Positions 9,234 through 17,962 of a stretch of DNA of 64,000 nucleotides are shown here, piece after piece. A program made the translations under genes and the position numbers. Position 1 is the first letter of the stretch. Every line of letters begins with the position of its first letter. The notes beneath the pieces are model-generated. The model made no database searches, was not told the DNA's origin, and saw only the letters and a list, made by a program, of their open reading frames with translations. Origin of the DNA: Crocosphaera chwakensis CCY0110 (GTDB lineage Bacteria; Cyanobacteriota; Cyanobacteriia; Cyanobacteriales; Microcystaceae); assembly GCF_000169335.1 (NCBI RefSeq), contig NZ_AAXW01000017.1, positions 1 to 64,000 of the forward strand, given 5' to 3'.

Positions 9234-9638
9234 TCAAGGCTGAGAGATTAAATATTGATGACCAACATCATCAACAGAAATCCATTGATAATAAACCGAT
9301 TGATTCTCGGTTTCCCAAGGAGATGTATCAGTGGTTTCTTCCCAAGTATTGATCATAAAATTTTCTATTTCTGCTGTTTCTATGCTTTGAGATTGCTTGA
9401 CAAATTGTTCGTATTCAGAGGGTTTCATCAGATTAGAAATTCCCCAAACTGCCAATAAACCAGCAGTAATGAAGCTAGGAATTAACCAACGTAATCGATA
9501 GGTTTTTCGATGTTGAGATTCCTGAGAAATCCTCAGACAAATTTGTTTTTCTAAAGCAGAATCTTCTGGAGGAGGTGAGGGACGATATTCTTGCAGAAAG
9601 GAGATTAATTCTCGATCATCTTTTGGGAATTGAGACAT
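9234..9638 (-). CDS. Probable membrane anti-sigma factor
   Basis: 134 aa with an N-terminal cytoplasmic helix region (about 1-45), one membrane helix (about 50-68, LIPSFITAGLLAVWGI) and a short extracytoplasmic tail. Its start codon overlaps the stop of the ECF sigma gene (TAATG), which implies coupled translation and equal amounts. Position and topology fit an anti-sigma factor, but the zinc motif HxxxCxxC of the classic group is absent. The assignment therefore rests on context rather than on a sequence signature. Confidence 0.7.
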   Translation of the reverse strand: MSQFPKDDRELISFLQEYRPSPPPEDSALEKQICLRISQESQHRKTYRLRWLIPSFITAGLLAVWGISNLMKPSEYEQFVKQSQSIETAEIENFMINTWEETTDTSPWETENQSVYYQWISVDDVGHQYLISQP

Positions 9639-10216
9639 TATAAAGCTCCTTGTTGTTTCAAAAACTTACGCATTTGATTTCGGGCATAAAATAAACGAGA
9701 TTTGACCGTACCTAGGGGTAATTCTAAAATACTAGCAACTTCTTTTTGCGGAACATCTTCTAAGTCGTGTAACACTAAAACAGCCCGATGATCTAAACTT
9801 AAAGTCTGTAACCCTTGTTGCACTAAATCTTGATAATGAAGTCGCATCAAGTCTGGTGTATCTTCTGGACGAGATGGCATAATATTTAAAATTGTACCAT
9901 CATCATTTAAAGACAAATTTTGGGCAAATTTCCGTCGTTTGTCCGTGGCAACATTCCAGGTAATACGATACAACCAAGTGGAAAAGTAGGACGGTTCACG
10001 TAGTTTTGGTAAACTTTTCCAAACTCTCAGAAATACCTCTTGCACTAAGTCATCAAGCATTTCACTCCCACATAATTGATAGAGAGTCGCTCTTACCCGT
10101 TGTTGGTAGCGTCGGTACAGTTGTTTAAAGGAAAGGGTATCCCCTTGCTGACAGCGACGCACTAAGTCTGTTTCTATTGTATTGGCAGCATTTTCTGCTA
10201 ACACGGTTACGCTCAC
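9638..10216 (-). CDS. ECF (extracytoplasmic function) RNA polymerase sigma factor
   Basis: 192 aa, sigma-70 family, group 4. Region 2 reads DLVQEVFLRVWKSLPKLREP, then STWLYRITWN, the core-binding and -10 recognition helices. Region 4 reads LDHRAVLVLHDLEDVPQKEV, then LPLGTVKSRLFYAR, the -35 helix-turn-helix. Regions 1 and 3 are absent, as expected. It heads the operon sigma/anti-sigma/Spy-like protein, which fits control of a cell-envelope stress regulon and probably of its own promoter. The group is clear; which cyanobacterial Sig letter it corresponds to is not. Confidence 0.92.
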   Translation of the reverse strand: MSVTVLAENAANTIETDLVRRCQQGDTLSFKQLYRRYQQRVRATLYQLCGSEMLDDLVQEVFLRVWKSLPKLREPSYFSTWLYRITWNVATDKRRKFAQNLSLNDDGTILNIMPSRPEDTPDLMRLHYQDLVQQGLQTLSLDHRAVLVLHDLEDVPQKEVASILELPLGTVKSRLFYARNQMRKFLKQQGAL

Positions 10217-10341
10217 TCTATCACTGAATTCTCCTCTTTAGACTAGGTACGTTCTCAAAAGGTTCAATTTAATTTTTAGTGCTAGAATAAATAAGCATGA
10301 TAGTCAAAATAAAACTAATTTGTCATTAAAAACAGTTATTA

Positions 10342-12684
10342 ATGAATAATATTCAGTCTCAATGGCAAGTTTTACCTGTTATTTCTTTACCTTCTTGGTT
10401 TGTTGATTTTGTTAATAGTTATTGTGCCAATTCTCAGGGAATTTATGCTGCTCAACTATTATGGCATAGAGGGATTCAAACCCCAGAGCAATTAAAAGGT
10501 TTTTTAGATCCTAACTCTTATCGTCCCTTGAGTCCTTTTGAATTTGGTTATGAAATGAAATTGGCAACTCAACGCCTAGAAGTTGCTATGAATAATCAAG
10601 AAAGAGTAACCATCTGGGGTGATTTTGATGCAGATGGTGTTACAGCTACCAGTGTTTTATGGGAAGGGTTAGGTCAATTTTTTGACCCTCATCTCCAGCT
10701 TAATTATTATATACCAAATCGGGCTACAGAGTCCCACGGTTTAAATATTCCAGGCATTAATAAATTAGCACAAGAAGGAACAAAATTAATTGTTACTTGT
10801 GACACCGGTAGCACTAATTTAGAAGAAATTAATTATGCTAATTCTCTAGGAATTGATATCATTGTGACTGATCATCATACTTTACCTGATGAACGCCCTG
10901 ATGTGGTTTCTATTATTAATCCTCGCTATTTTTCTGAAGATCATCCTTTATTTTCTTTGTCAGGGGTTGCGGTAGCTTATAAATTAGTTGAAGCGTTATA
11001 TTTAAGCTTTCCAGAAATTCCCGAAAGTCCTTTAGAAAATTTATTAGATTTAGTAGCAATTGGTTTAATTGCTGATTTAGTTGAATTAAAAGGAGACTGT
11101 CGTTATTTAGCACAGCAAGGGTTAAAAAAGTTACAACAACAGTTAAAAAATACCACCCGTCCAGGGATTGCTCACTTACTCAACTTATGCAAAAGAGGAG
11201 GCGATCGCCCGACGGATATTTCTTTCGGGATTGGGCCTAGAATTAATGCCATTAGTCGCATTCAAGGGGATGCTCATTTTGCCGTTGAATTATTGACCAG
11301 TAAAGATGAGAAACGCTGTTATAAACTAGCTTTAGAAACAGAATTAGCCAATACCCGCCGTAAGTCTTTGCAAAAGGATATTAAAAAAGATGTTGAAAAA
11401 AAATTACAAATGTTAGACTTATCTACCACTCAAGTTATTGTCTTAGAAGATTCACAATGGCAAAGTGGTGTATTAGGATTAGTTGCGGGTCAAATTGCTC
11501 AAGAATATGGTCGTCCTACCATTTTATTAACGACGGCTGAAACAGAAAATATGAGTAAAAATGAGATAAAATTAGCTAGAGGTTCAGCTCGTTCTGTTTA
11601 TAATATTGATTTGTATAACTTAGTCGCTTCTCAACGAGATTTATTATATAAATTTGGTGGACATCCTTTTGCAGCAGGATTAAGTTTAGCCGTTGAAAAC
11701 TTATCATTATTTAGAGAAAGTATCAATCGAAAACTGAGACAGGAAGTTATCGATGTTAATACCTTAAGTGCTACTATTCAAGCAGATTTAGTGGTAACAG
11801 TTTCTCAACTTGGTCAATCTTTATTTAGAGAATTAAAATTATTAGAACCCTATGGAATGGGAAACCCTGTCCCTAGATTATTAATTCAGAATTGTTGGTT
11901 TGAAACGTTAGGAAATCAAAATATTAGAGATGCTAAAAATAATAAAATTAAATACATAAAAACAAAGTTTAATATTTATGATCATTCTGTTGATGAGGGT
12001 TTTCCTGGGATTTGGTGGGAACATTATCAAGAAGAATTACCCCAAGGCAAAGATAAACGATGTGATGCTATTGTTGAACTAGATTATAATACCTATGGAA
12101 AGGGACGTTATGAAGTACGTTTAATTGAAATCAGAGAAAGCTTAAACTCTGAGGCTCATCAGTCATTACAAACCAGTCAAATTACTTTAATTGATTATAG
12201 AAATCAAGATAAAGTTAACGAGAGTTACTTAGAAGTTGAAACATTAAATAGTTGTCCTGTGAGTTGGAATGAATTATATAAAAAGTATCAAAAAAGTATT
12301 AATAATCAACATAATTTAGCGTTGAACTACTCTTATGATAAGCAATTTAATTCATCAGAAATTATTAAACAATTAATTGGGATTGCTAAATATATTAACC
12401 GAACTCAGAAAATAATAACAAAAGAAGAATTAAAAGAAAAATTATGGTTAAGCGATCGCAGTCTTAATTTAGCTTTAGATTTTTTAGGAAAAATTGGATT
12501 TTTAATCAGCGAAGACAAAGAAACAATTCAAATAAAAAACATAACTCATCCATCAGAATATTATCACCTCTCGCAACAAAAATTATTAGATACCCTAAAA
12601 GAAGAACATTTCAAAAGAAAATATTTTACTCAAGTCCCTGTCGAAACCTTACAAAAGTTATTGATGTACGAAAGTGTAAAATAA
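10342..12684 (+). CDS. recJ: Single-stranded-DNA-specific exonuclease RecJ
   Basis: 780 aa DHH-family 5'-3' exonuclease acting in recombinational and mismatch repair. The metal-binding motifs are visible: DFDADGVTATSVL near residue 94, CDTGS near 153, and the DHH motif in VTDHHTLP near 177. The DHHA1 part includes KFGGHPFAAGLSL near 440. The C-terminal 200 residues, past the RecJ OB region, form a long hydrophilic extension with a helical-bundle appearance that shorter RecJ proteins lack. The gene stands alone, and the next small gene begins 33 bp downstream. Confidence 0.93.
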   Translation: MNNIQSQWQVLPVISLPSWFVDFVNSYCANSQGIYAAQLLWHRGIQTPEQLKGFLDPNSYRPLSPFEFGYEMKLATQRLEVAMNNQERVTIWGDFDADGVTATSVLWEGLGQFFDPHLQLNYYIPNRATESHGLNIPGINKLAQEGTKLIVTCDTGSTNLEEINYANSLGIDIIVTDHHTLPDERPDVVSIINPRYFSEDHPLFSLSGVAVAYKLVEALYLSFPEIPESPLENLLDLVAIGLIADLVELKGDCRYLAQQGLKKLQQQLKNTTRPGIAHLLNLCKRGGDRPTDISFGIGPRINAISRIQGDAHFAVELLTSKDEKRCYKLALETELANTRRKSLQKDIKKDVEKKLQMLDLSTTQVIVLEDSQWQSGVLGLVAGQIAQEYGRPTILLTTAETENMSKNEIKLARGSARSVYNIDLYNLVASQRDLLYKFGGHPFAAGLSLAVENLSLFRESINRKLRQEVIDVNTLSATIQADLVVTVSQLGQSLFRELKLLEPYGMGNPVPRLLIQNCWFETLGNQNIRDAKNNKIKYIKTKFNIYDHSVDEGFPGIWWEHYQEELPQGKDKRCDAIVELDYNTYGKGRYEVRLIEIRESLNSEAHQSLQTSQITLIDYRNQDKVNESYLEVETLNSCPVSWNELYKKYQKSINNQHNLALNYSYDKQFNSSEIIKQLIGIAKYINRTQKIITKEELKEKLWLSDRSLNLALDFLGKIGFLISEDKETIQIKNITHPSEYYHLSQQKLLDTLKEEHFKRKYFTQVPVETLQKLLMYESVK

Positions 12685-12717
12685 TAATAGAAACGATTAA
12701 CTTCAATATTGAAAAAG

Positions 12718-13167
12718 ATGAAGATCAATATTAATTTTTCCAATCAAAAATTAGTTAGATTGGAGTCTAGTTTTTATAATATTAGTTTCGGAATCAATTG
12801 GGAATGTGAAAAAATATATTATCCCGATCAGAATTGGTCTGATTTAGGAATTGCGGTTTTAGGTTGTTGGATAGGAACAGTTCAGGAACTTATAAAAGGA
12901 AAAAATGAAGCAGAATTTATTTTTTTAGATGGTCCTTATTTTTTAGCTGCTAAATATAATAAAAAAAGTGGCATATTGCAACTAACTCCTGAAGGTTTAG
13001 ACATTAAGTGTCAAATAAAGTTATCTGATTTTATTGATAAGTTAATCATTGCTATAGAACAAGTTCATCAAGAATTAAAGCAAAGAAATATTAGAGAAAA
13101 AGAACAAATGTCTCTAGAAAAAGGAATAAATATTCTCAAAGACTCTTTAAAGCAACTTGAATTTTAA
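12718..13167 (+). CDS. Uncharacterised 149-aa protein
   Basis: I do not recognise the family. The ATG at 12718 is preferred over the TTG at 12709. The protein is soluble; the central part (GIAVLGCWIGTVQEL, FIFLDGPYFLAAKY) looks beta-rich, and residues 95-149 are helical and charged. Base use matches the neighbours. It starts 33 bp after recJ and may share its transcript, but no functional link is evident. Confidence 0.6.
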   Translation: MKININFSNQKLVRLESSFYNISFGINWECEKIYYPDQNWSDLGIAVLGCWIGTVQELIKGKNEAEFIFLDGPYFLAAKYNKKSGILQLTPEGLDIKCQIKLSDFIDKLIIAIEQVHQELKQRNIREKEQMSLEKGINILKDSLKQLEF

Positions 13168-13516
13168 AATTTCTATCTAAGGGACTAGATACTAAGTAAT
13201 AGATAGGTTTTATTAAAAATACGAAAAAATACGCAAAACTAAATACTTCCTATTTCATAAGTATGAGAAATACTATCGATGTAATTTTCAAGAGGATTGA
13301 CGATAATAAATATAAAGTTTAAGATAAGTAAAGAAGTTTGAAATTATATAAATTAACTGTTGCTGTATTTGAAGAAGAATTGAGAAAAACTAACTCTTAA
13401 GAGAGTCCTAATTTTGAATAACCCTTGATAAAAGCACTTCTAGAATACAGGTAACTTATCTTACTCTTCTTTTTTTTCCACTTAAACATTTTTCGTTTTT
13501 ACTCGAATTGACTACC
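13168..13516. other. Gene-free stretch
   Basis: About 350 AT-rich bases between the 149-aa protein gene and the L,D-transpeptidase gene. A 20-codon stretch from TTG 13338 to TAA 13400 could code for LYKLTVAVFEEELRK, loosely like the start of a HicB-type antitoxin, but it is too short to call. I see no RNA gene or terminator. The transpeptidase promoter should lie here. Confidence 0.35.
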
Positions 13517-14092
13517 ATGAAATTCACTCTTTCTTTACTCACACTCACCTTTATTAGCGGAAGTATACTATTACCTATTGAGGGGATTAATAAACAAGCG
13601 ATCGCCTCTGAAGGAACACCCCCCGCAACCCCTTCGACAGAATTACCCGTTACCCTTCCTCTAGAAGAAGCAGCCATTGTTACCCCCGAAGAAACCATTG
13701 AAACCTTAGCCACACGGGTAGTTCTCAACCTCAAAGAACGCAAAGTTTACGTTTATCAAGACGATCAAGTTATTGCTAATTATCCTGTAGCGATCGGTAA
13801 ACCGGGATGGGAAACCCCCAGAGGTGAATTTTCTGTCATTCAAATGGTAGAAGACCCCCAATGGAAAAACCCTTGGAATGGTCGCGTTAGTGCAGCCGGT
13901 CCAAATAGTCCCCTAGGAGAACGTTGGATTGGTTTTTGGAGAGAAGGGGGCAAATACATCGGATTTCACGGAACCCCAGGAGAACACGTTATGGGACAAG
14001 CGGTTTCTCATGGTTGCGTTAGAATGCGGAACCAAGATGTTAAAGCATTATATGAATTAGTGCAAACAGGAATTCCCGTGATTGTTCAATAA
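13517..14092 (+). CDS. L,D-transpeptidase (YkuD domain), exported
   Basis: 191 aa from the ATG at 13517 (a TTG three codons upstream is less likely). Residues 1-30 look like a signal peptide and are followed by a Pro/Thr/Glu-rich linker. The YkuD catalytic domain ends with HGTPGEHVMG and the active-site motif SHGCVRM, which carries the nucleophilic Cys. Such enzymes make 3-3 peptidoglycan crosslinks or attach proteins to peptidoglycan in the periplasm. It is monocistronic by spacing. Confidence 0.9.
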   Translation: MKFTLSLLTLTFISGSILLPIEGINKQAIASEGTPPATPSTELPVTLPLEEAAIVTPEETIETLATRVVLNLKERKVYVYQDDQVIANYPVAIGKPGWETPRGEFSVIQMVEDPQWKNPWNGRVSAAGPNSPLGERWIGFWREGGKYIGFHGTPGEHVMGQAVSHGCVRMRNQDVKALYELVQTGIPVIVQ

Positions 14093-14266
14093 GCTACTTA
14101 GGTTAGTCCAAAGAAAAAGTTACACTCAAGAAAGAGGGGCATAAACTTCTAGCAGTCAAAGCAGAGGAAATGGATATGAGTAGTAATCGTTAACCTTTGC
14201 TTTTTGCCTAACCAGAAGCATTATGTTCCTTATGACTAACCTAAAAAAGTTGACTATAAAATTCTT

Positions 14267-14965
14267 ATGGCAAGTGTAGCGAAATCTCCGTACACCAAAA
14301 AACAAATTTCTGCTTGGTTAAGAGGGTTACTTACCCTTGCTTGGTGTGATGGCAACTATGATCCCCAAGAACAGAAGTTAATCGCAGATTTAACAAAAGA
14401 TTTAGCCATCGACGATGAAGAGGTTGTTCTCTATAAGTCCATCGAACCTGAAGAGTTGGCTGATATTTTGGGTCATGATCCTAATACTGGGGAAAACTTC
14501 TTACGGACTGCAGTTTTAGTGGCGATCGCCGATGGTATTTATTCAGCGTCTGAAGCTGAACTTTTACATCGTTATAGCGAAGCTTTAGGGCTAAAAATAG
14601 AGGCGTTGGAGTCTTTAGAGCATACCCTATGTGAACCCCAACAAAACCATCCTGACGCTGAAGCAATTGGAGATTCAGCCCCTTTGGTGAGTCCGCCTCA
14701 GCCTCACCCAAATTTATTACATCCTCTCAAAGACTGGTTAGATGGCATGGACATCCACGATCCCAGTTTAGCCCGATTTATTTGTAAGATGGTTCCTCCT
14801 CAATGTCCATTTGAAAGGGATATCAAGTTATTTGGTCACAAAGTGGTTCATATTCCCCCTTTATGTAAACTGAATCCTTTGTATGAACAGTTAGTTGGGT
14901 TAAGATTCCGTGCATTATGCTATTTAGCTGATGAATGTAAGGAAGATATTTCCGAGTTTACTTAG
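14267..14965 (+). CDS. TerB-like plus Mo-dependent nitrogenase C-terminal domain protein
   Basis: 232 aa with two parts. Residues 10-125 resemble a TerB-type helical domain: LAWCDGNYDPQEQKLI and VAIADGIYSASEAEL are the paired acidic repeats. Residues 150-230 match the cyanobacterial domain named for the Mo-dependent nitrogenase C-terminus, with KMVPPQCPFERDIKLFG, HIPPLCKLNPLYEQL and LRFRALCYLADEC. Three conserved Cys lie in this part. Despite the domain name it is not a nitrogenase subunit, and no nif gene is nearby. Its role is unknown. Confidence 0.8.
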   Translation: MASVAKSPYTKKQISAWLRGLLTLAWCDGNYDPQEQKLIADLTKDLAIDDEEVVLYKSIEPEELADILGHDPNTGENFLRTAVLVAIADGIYSASEAELLHRYSEALGLKIEALESLEHTLCEPQQNHPDAEAIGDSAPLVSPPQPHPNLLHPLKDWLDGMDIHDPSLARFICKMVPPQCPFERDIKLFGHKVVHIPPLCKLNPLYEQLVGLRFRALCYLADECKEDISEFT

Positions 14966-14998
14966 TCCTCTTTCTATGGTCAGAAATGGTAGCAGTAG

Positions 14999-15047
14999 GG
15001 TGGGCAATGTCTTAATAGACCTTACAATAGTTAATAGTTTGCCCACC
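14999..15047. repeat. Dispersed inverted repeat GGTGGGCAA...TTGCCCACC
   Basis: Arms at 14999-15007 and 15039-15047 flank an AT-rich loop of about 31 nt between the TerB-like gene and the photolyase gene. Two related copies lie at 21483-21499 and 27088-27150. It could end the upstream transcript, but no T-tract follows. Confidence 0.5.
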
Positions 15048-15078
15048 TTATCTATCTAAAATCTTTAAACATTTATCC

Positions 15079-16509
15079 ATGACCAATATTATAATTTTTT
15101 GGCATCGTCGTGACTTAAGAGTATCTGATAATATCGGACTTTCCCAAGCGTATCAAAAAAGTTCTAAATTAGTGGGTTTATTTTGTTTGGACTCGAATCT
15201 TTTAAACCGAGATGATATTGCACCTGCTAGAGTAAATTATATGTTAGGGTGTTTACAACATTTACAAAAAAGCTATCAAAAATTAGGCAGTCAATTATTA
15301 ATTTTTCAAGGAGAACCCACCAAAATTATTCCAAAAGTTGCAGATGCTTTAAACGTTGATTGTGTTTTCTGGAATAATGATGTCGAACCCTATAGTAAAG
15401 AACGAGATAAGCAAGTAAAAGAAGCTTTAGAAGAAAAAAGTATTCAATCAAAAACTTACTGGGATCAATTATTACACGCACCTGGAGAGATTCTAACAAA
15501 AAGTAACAATGATCCTTATAAAGTTTATACTCCCTTTTGGCGCAGTTGGGTCAAAGAAGAAAAAGCTGATATTGTTGAGTCTATCGAAAAATTAGAAAGT
15601 TTAAGCGATGAAGAAATTAACACCGTTAAAGACTTAGGACTAATTGACTTACCCACTGCCAAAGACTTAGGTTATAGTTGGGATGCACCTTTACTTTTAG
15701 AACCAGGAGAAACTGCAGCCAAAGAACAACTTAATTACTTTTCTGATAATGCAATTTACAGTTATCAAGAACAAAGAAATTTACCTGCAATAGACGCAAC
15801 TTCTAAACTTAGTCCAGCATTCAAATTCGGTATTATCGGTATTCGTGAGGTTTGGCAAGCAACTGTAGAAGCTTATGAAAATACCCGAAGTGATGAAGCA
15901 AGGGAAAATATACAAACCTGGCAACAAGAAATCGCTTGGCGAGAATTTTATCAACACTGTTTATACTTTTTCCCTGAGTTAGCAGAAGGTCCTTATCGAG
16001 ACGAATTTAAAGAATTTCCTTGGGATAATAATGAACAACATTTTCAAGCTTGGTGTGAAGGAAAAACCGGTTATCCTATCGTTGATGCTGCCATGAGACA
16101 GTTAAATGAAACGGGATGGATGCACAACCGATGTCGTATGATTGTCGCTAGTTTTTTGACCAAAGATTTAATTATTAATTGGCAGTGGGGAGAAAAATAT
16201 TTTATGCAAAAATTAATCGATGGGGACTTATCCGCTAATAATGGGGGTTGGCAATGGAGTGCATCCAGTGGAATGGACCCGAAACCGTTACGTATTTTTA
16301 ACCCTGCGAGTCAAGCACAAAAATATGACCCCGATGGGGAATATATTCGTCTATGGGTTCCTGAAATAAGTTCTCTTGATACAGAATGTTTAGTAACTGG
16401 AAAAATACCACCTTTAGAAGCGCATAGTTGCGGTTATCCTCAGCCTATTGTTGATCATAAACAGCAGCAACGGGAGTTTAAAGAACGATATAAACGGATT
16501 AAAAACTAA
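15079..16509 (+). CDS. phr: Deoxyribodipyrimidine photolyase
   Basis: 476 aa, class I CPD photolyase with the usual length of the cyanobacterial enzyme. It repairs UV-induced cyclobutane pyrimidine dimers using blue light. The N-terminal antenna domain starts with FWHRRDLRVSDNIGL. The FAD domain contains KLSPAFKFGIIGIREVW, WQQEIAWREFYQHC, DAAMRQLNETGWMHNRCRM and WQWSASSGMDPKPLR, the conserved flavin and tryptophan region. It appears monocistronic, followed 3 bp later by a converging small gene. Confidence 0.94.
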   Translation: MTNIIIFWHRRDLRVSDNIGLSQAYQKSSKLVGLFCLDSNLLNRDDIAPARVNYMLGCLQHLQKSYQKLGSQLLIFQGEPTKIIPKVADALNVDCVFWNNDVEPYSKERDKQVKEALEEKSIQSKTYWDQLLHAPGEILTKSNNDPYKVYTPFWRSWVKEEKADIVESIEKLESLSDEEINTVKDLGLIDLPTAKDLGYSWDAPLLLEPGETAAKEQLNYFSDNAIYSYQEQRNLPAIDATSKLSPAFKFGIIGIREVWQATVEAYENTRSDEARENIQTWQQEIAWREFYQHCLYFFPELAEGPYRDEFKEFPWDNNEQHFQAWCEGKTGYPIVDAAMRQLNETGWMHNRCRMIVASFLTKDLIINWQWGEKYFMQKLIDGDLSANNGGWQWSASSGMDPKPLRIFNPASQAQKYDPDGEYIRLWVPEISSLDTECLVTGKIPPLEAHSCGYPQPIVDHKQQQREFKERYKRIKN

Positions 16510-16512
16510 TCA

Positions 16513-16842
16513 CTAATTATTCATACTTAAAATAACACTAACTAAAATAGCAACCGCAGCCGTTACTAAGACTCCTAATGAGACATTTAACTGCTGTTTG
16601 TTTGCGTCTTGATAACCTTTTATTTCGCTTCTGATGGCGTTTATTTGCTCGTCGGATGACTTTTTAAAGGCTTCTAATTTTTCATCGGATGATTTTTGCA
16701 TTTGAGTTATCTTTTCATCAGAAACCTGTTTATATAAATCTAGCTTTTCTGAATAAAATTCTAATTTCTCAGCTAACATCTTATCATTATTTTCTAAGAT
16801 AGTTAGTTTGTCGATAATGGTTTGAAACTCTCTTTCTGTCAT
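16513..16842 (-). CDS. Small coiled-coil protein with C-terminal membrane anchor
   Basis: 109 aa. Residues 1-80 are a long charged helix with short near-repeats (SDEKITQMQKSSDEKLEAFK, then KSSDEQI), predicted coiled coil. Residues 86-106 form one membrane helix (LNVSLGVLVTAAVAILVSVI), so this looks like a tail-anchored protein. No family with known function is recognised. It converges on the photolyase gene and opens the accessory region to its right. Confidence 0.6.
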   Translation of the reverse strand: MTEREFQTIIDKLTILENNDKMLAEKLEFYSEKLDLYKQVSDEKITQMQKSSDEKLEAFKKSSDEQINAIRSEIKGYQDANKQQLNVSLGVLVTAAVAILVSVILSMNN

Positions 16843-16960
16843 TTTTTTGTTCTCAAATATAAACTTACTACCTCTAGTCTAACTCATAAATTTAATTATT
16901 CATAAATTCAGGAACCTTAGTCTATATATATTGGTATCAAGTCAATTCTAAAATAATTTT

Positions 16961-17446
16961 TTATTTTTCAGTGATCGCTTTTAAGATTTGAACAAAGTCT
17001 AATAATTCGTTTTTGACGTTAGTAAAACATTTATCTAAACTATTAATTAATGGTTCAACTCTAGTTATCTCGAATTCAAAACCATAGATATTTCTAACCA
17101 CATGACGAAATCTTCTATATTCATCAAGTTGTTCAATCGTTATTTTTGAAAAAATCTGAGGACGTAAATTGTCTATTTTGTCTCCCATTTGATTTAGTAA
17201 TTCTCTATGCCAATTTTTCCCTGATGGTATCGTTTGATCAACTGTTGTTGCTATTTGAGTCAATACTCTTTCTAAACCTGTATAAAAATCATGAAGACTT
17301 AAAGCAATAGAATCTAAAAATCAGTCTTGGTTTTCTGAATTATCATTAATTGCATTGATTCCTCTTTTAACACGGTTTACTACTTTTTCTAATTCAATTA
17401 ATTCTTGCTTAATTCTTTCTGCTAATACTTTATAAGGATAATTCAT
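16961..17446 (-). pseudogene. HepT-like toxin gene with in-frame TGA
   Basis: A 162-codon frame starting with ATG at 17446 and interrupted only by TGA at codon 42 (bases 17323-17321), where the context NQD-stop-FLDSIALSLHDFY suggests TGG (Trp) was lost. After the stop it reads LERVLTQIATTVDQTIPSG, then WHRELL and RFRHVVRNIYGFEF, which has an R...H motif of HepT-type RNase toxins. The start overlaps the stop of the nucleotidyltransferase gene by 4 bp (ATGA), the normal MNT/HepT arrangement. A restart at 17263 would give only the last 100 residues. The toxin is probably inactive unless the TGA is read through. Confidence 0.75.
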
Positions 17447-17817
17447 AATATAATACCATCTTTTTCTATATTTGCTTTTAATTTTTTACTGCAAGTTTCT
17501 ATATCAACTAAATTAATTTCAATATCTTGATCTAAATCTTTTACTGTTTCCATTGCGCGAAACGTATCTTGAGGAGAAAGTCCCCAAGCAGCAATATCAA
17601 TATCTGACCAAAGGGTGAAATAATTTTCACGAATAAGGGAACCAAATACAACAACTTTATTAACTTTAAACTGTTTTTTTAATAGGTTAGCTGCTTGTTT
17701 AGCTAATATCCAAGCTTTTTCTTGTCTTAATTGTCTTTCTTTTGCGGTTTTTTGCCAGTTTTTTTGTGCAGTTTGACGATATTTAATAATATCTTCGGGG
17801 GTGACTTGATTAATCAT
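17443..17817 (-). CDS. MNT-type nucleotidyltransferase antitoxin
   Basis: 124 aa minimal nucleotidyltransferase. The catalytic pattern is VVVFGSLIRENYFTLWSDID, a GS followed about ten residues later by DxD. An N-terminal basic helix (residues 10-45) precedes the fold. In MNT/HepT modules this enzyme adds AMP to the HepT toxin and so silences it. It is followed with 4 bp overlap by a HepT gene that carries a nonsense codon, so this antitoxin may now have no partner. Confidence 0.8.
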   Translation of the reverse strand: MINQVTPEDIIKYRQTAQKNWQKTAKERQLRQEKAWILAKQAANLLKKQFKVNKVVVFGSLIRENYFTLWSDIDIAAWGLSPQDTFRAMETVKDLDQDIEINLVDIETCSKKLKANIEKDGIIL

Positions 17818-17852
17818 ATTTTTCGAGTGTCATTACTAAATGTTAGATTATA

Positions 17853-17945
17853 TCATTTATTCCCTAACCAGTTTCCTTGTTCATCATAATTAAGCGATCG
17901 CTCATATTTTACTACATTCCACACCATATCAAATATATATTTCAT
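17853..17945 (-). CDS. Possible 30-aa small protein downstream of the AIPR gene
   Basis: ATG at 17945 to TGA at 17853. The short product ends in RSLNYDEQGNWLGNK and looks protein-like rather than random, with a HIP1 site inside the frame. It begins 17 bp after the end of the split AIPR gene, on the same strand. It may be a real small gene, or the tail of a lost one. Nothing known matches it. Confidence 0.3.
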   Translation of the reverse strand: MKYIFDMVWNVVKYERSLNYDEQGNWLGNK

Positions 17946-17962
17946 TACTGTTGGTGTGCTTT

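Noticed and set aside
13338..13400. HicB-like remnant
   Set aside because: Only 20 codons; similarity too weak to name.
16961..17263. A stand-alone 100-aa gene
   Set aside because: It is the 3' part of a HepT frame broken by TGA; coupling and upstream sequence show the original start at 17446.
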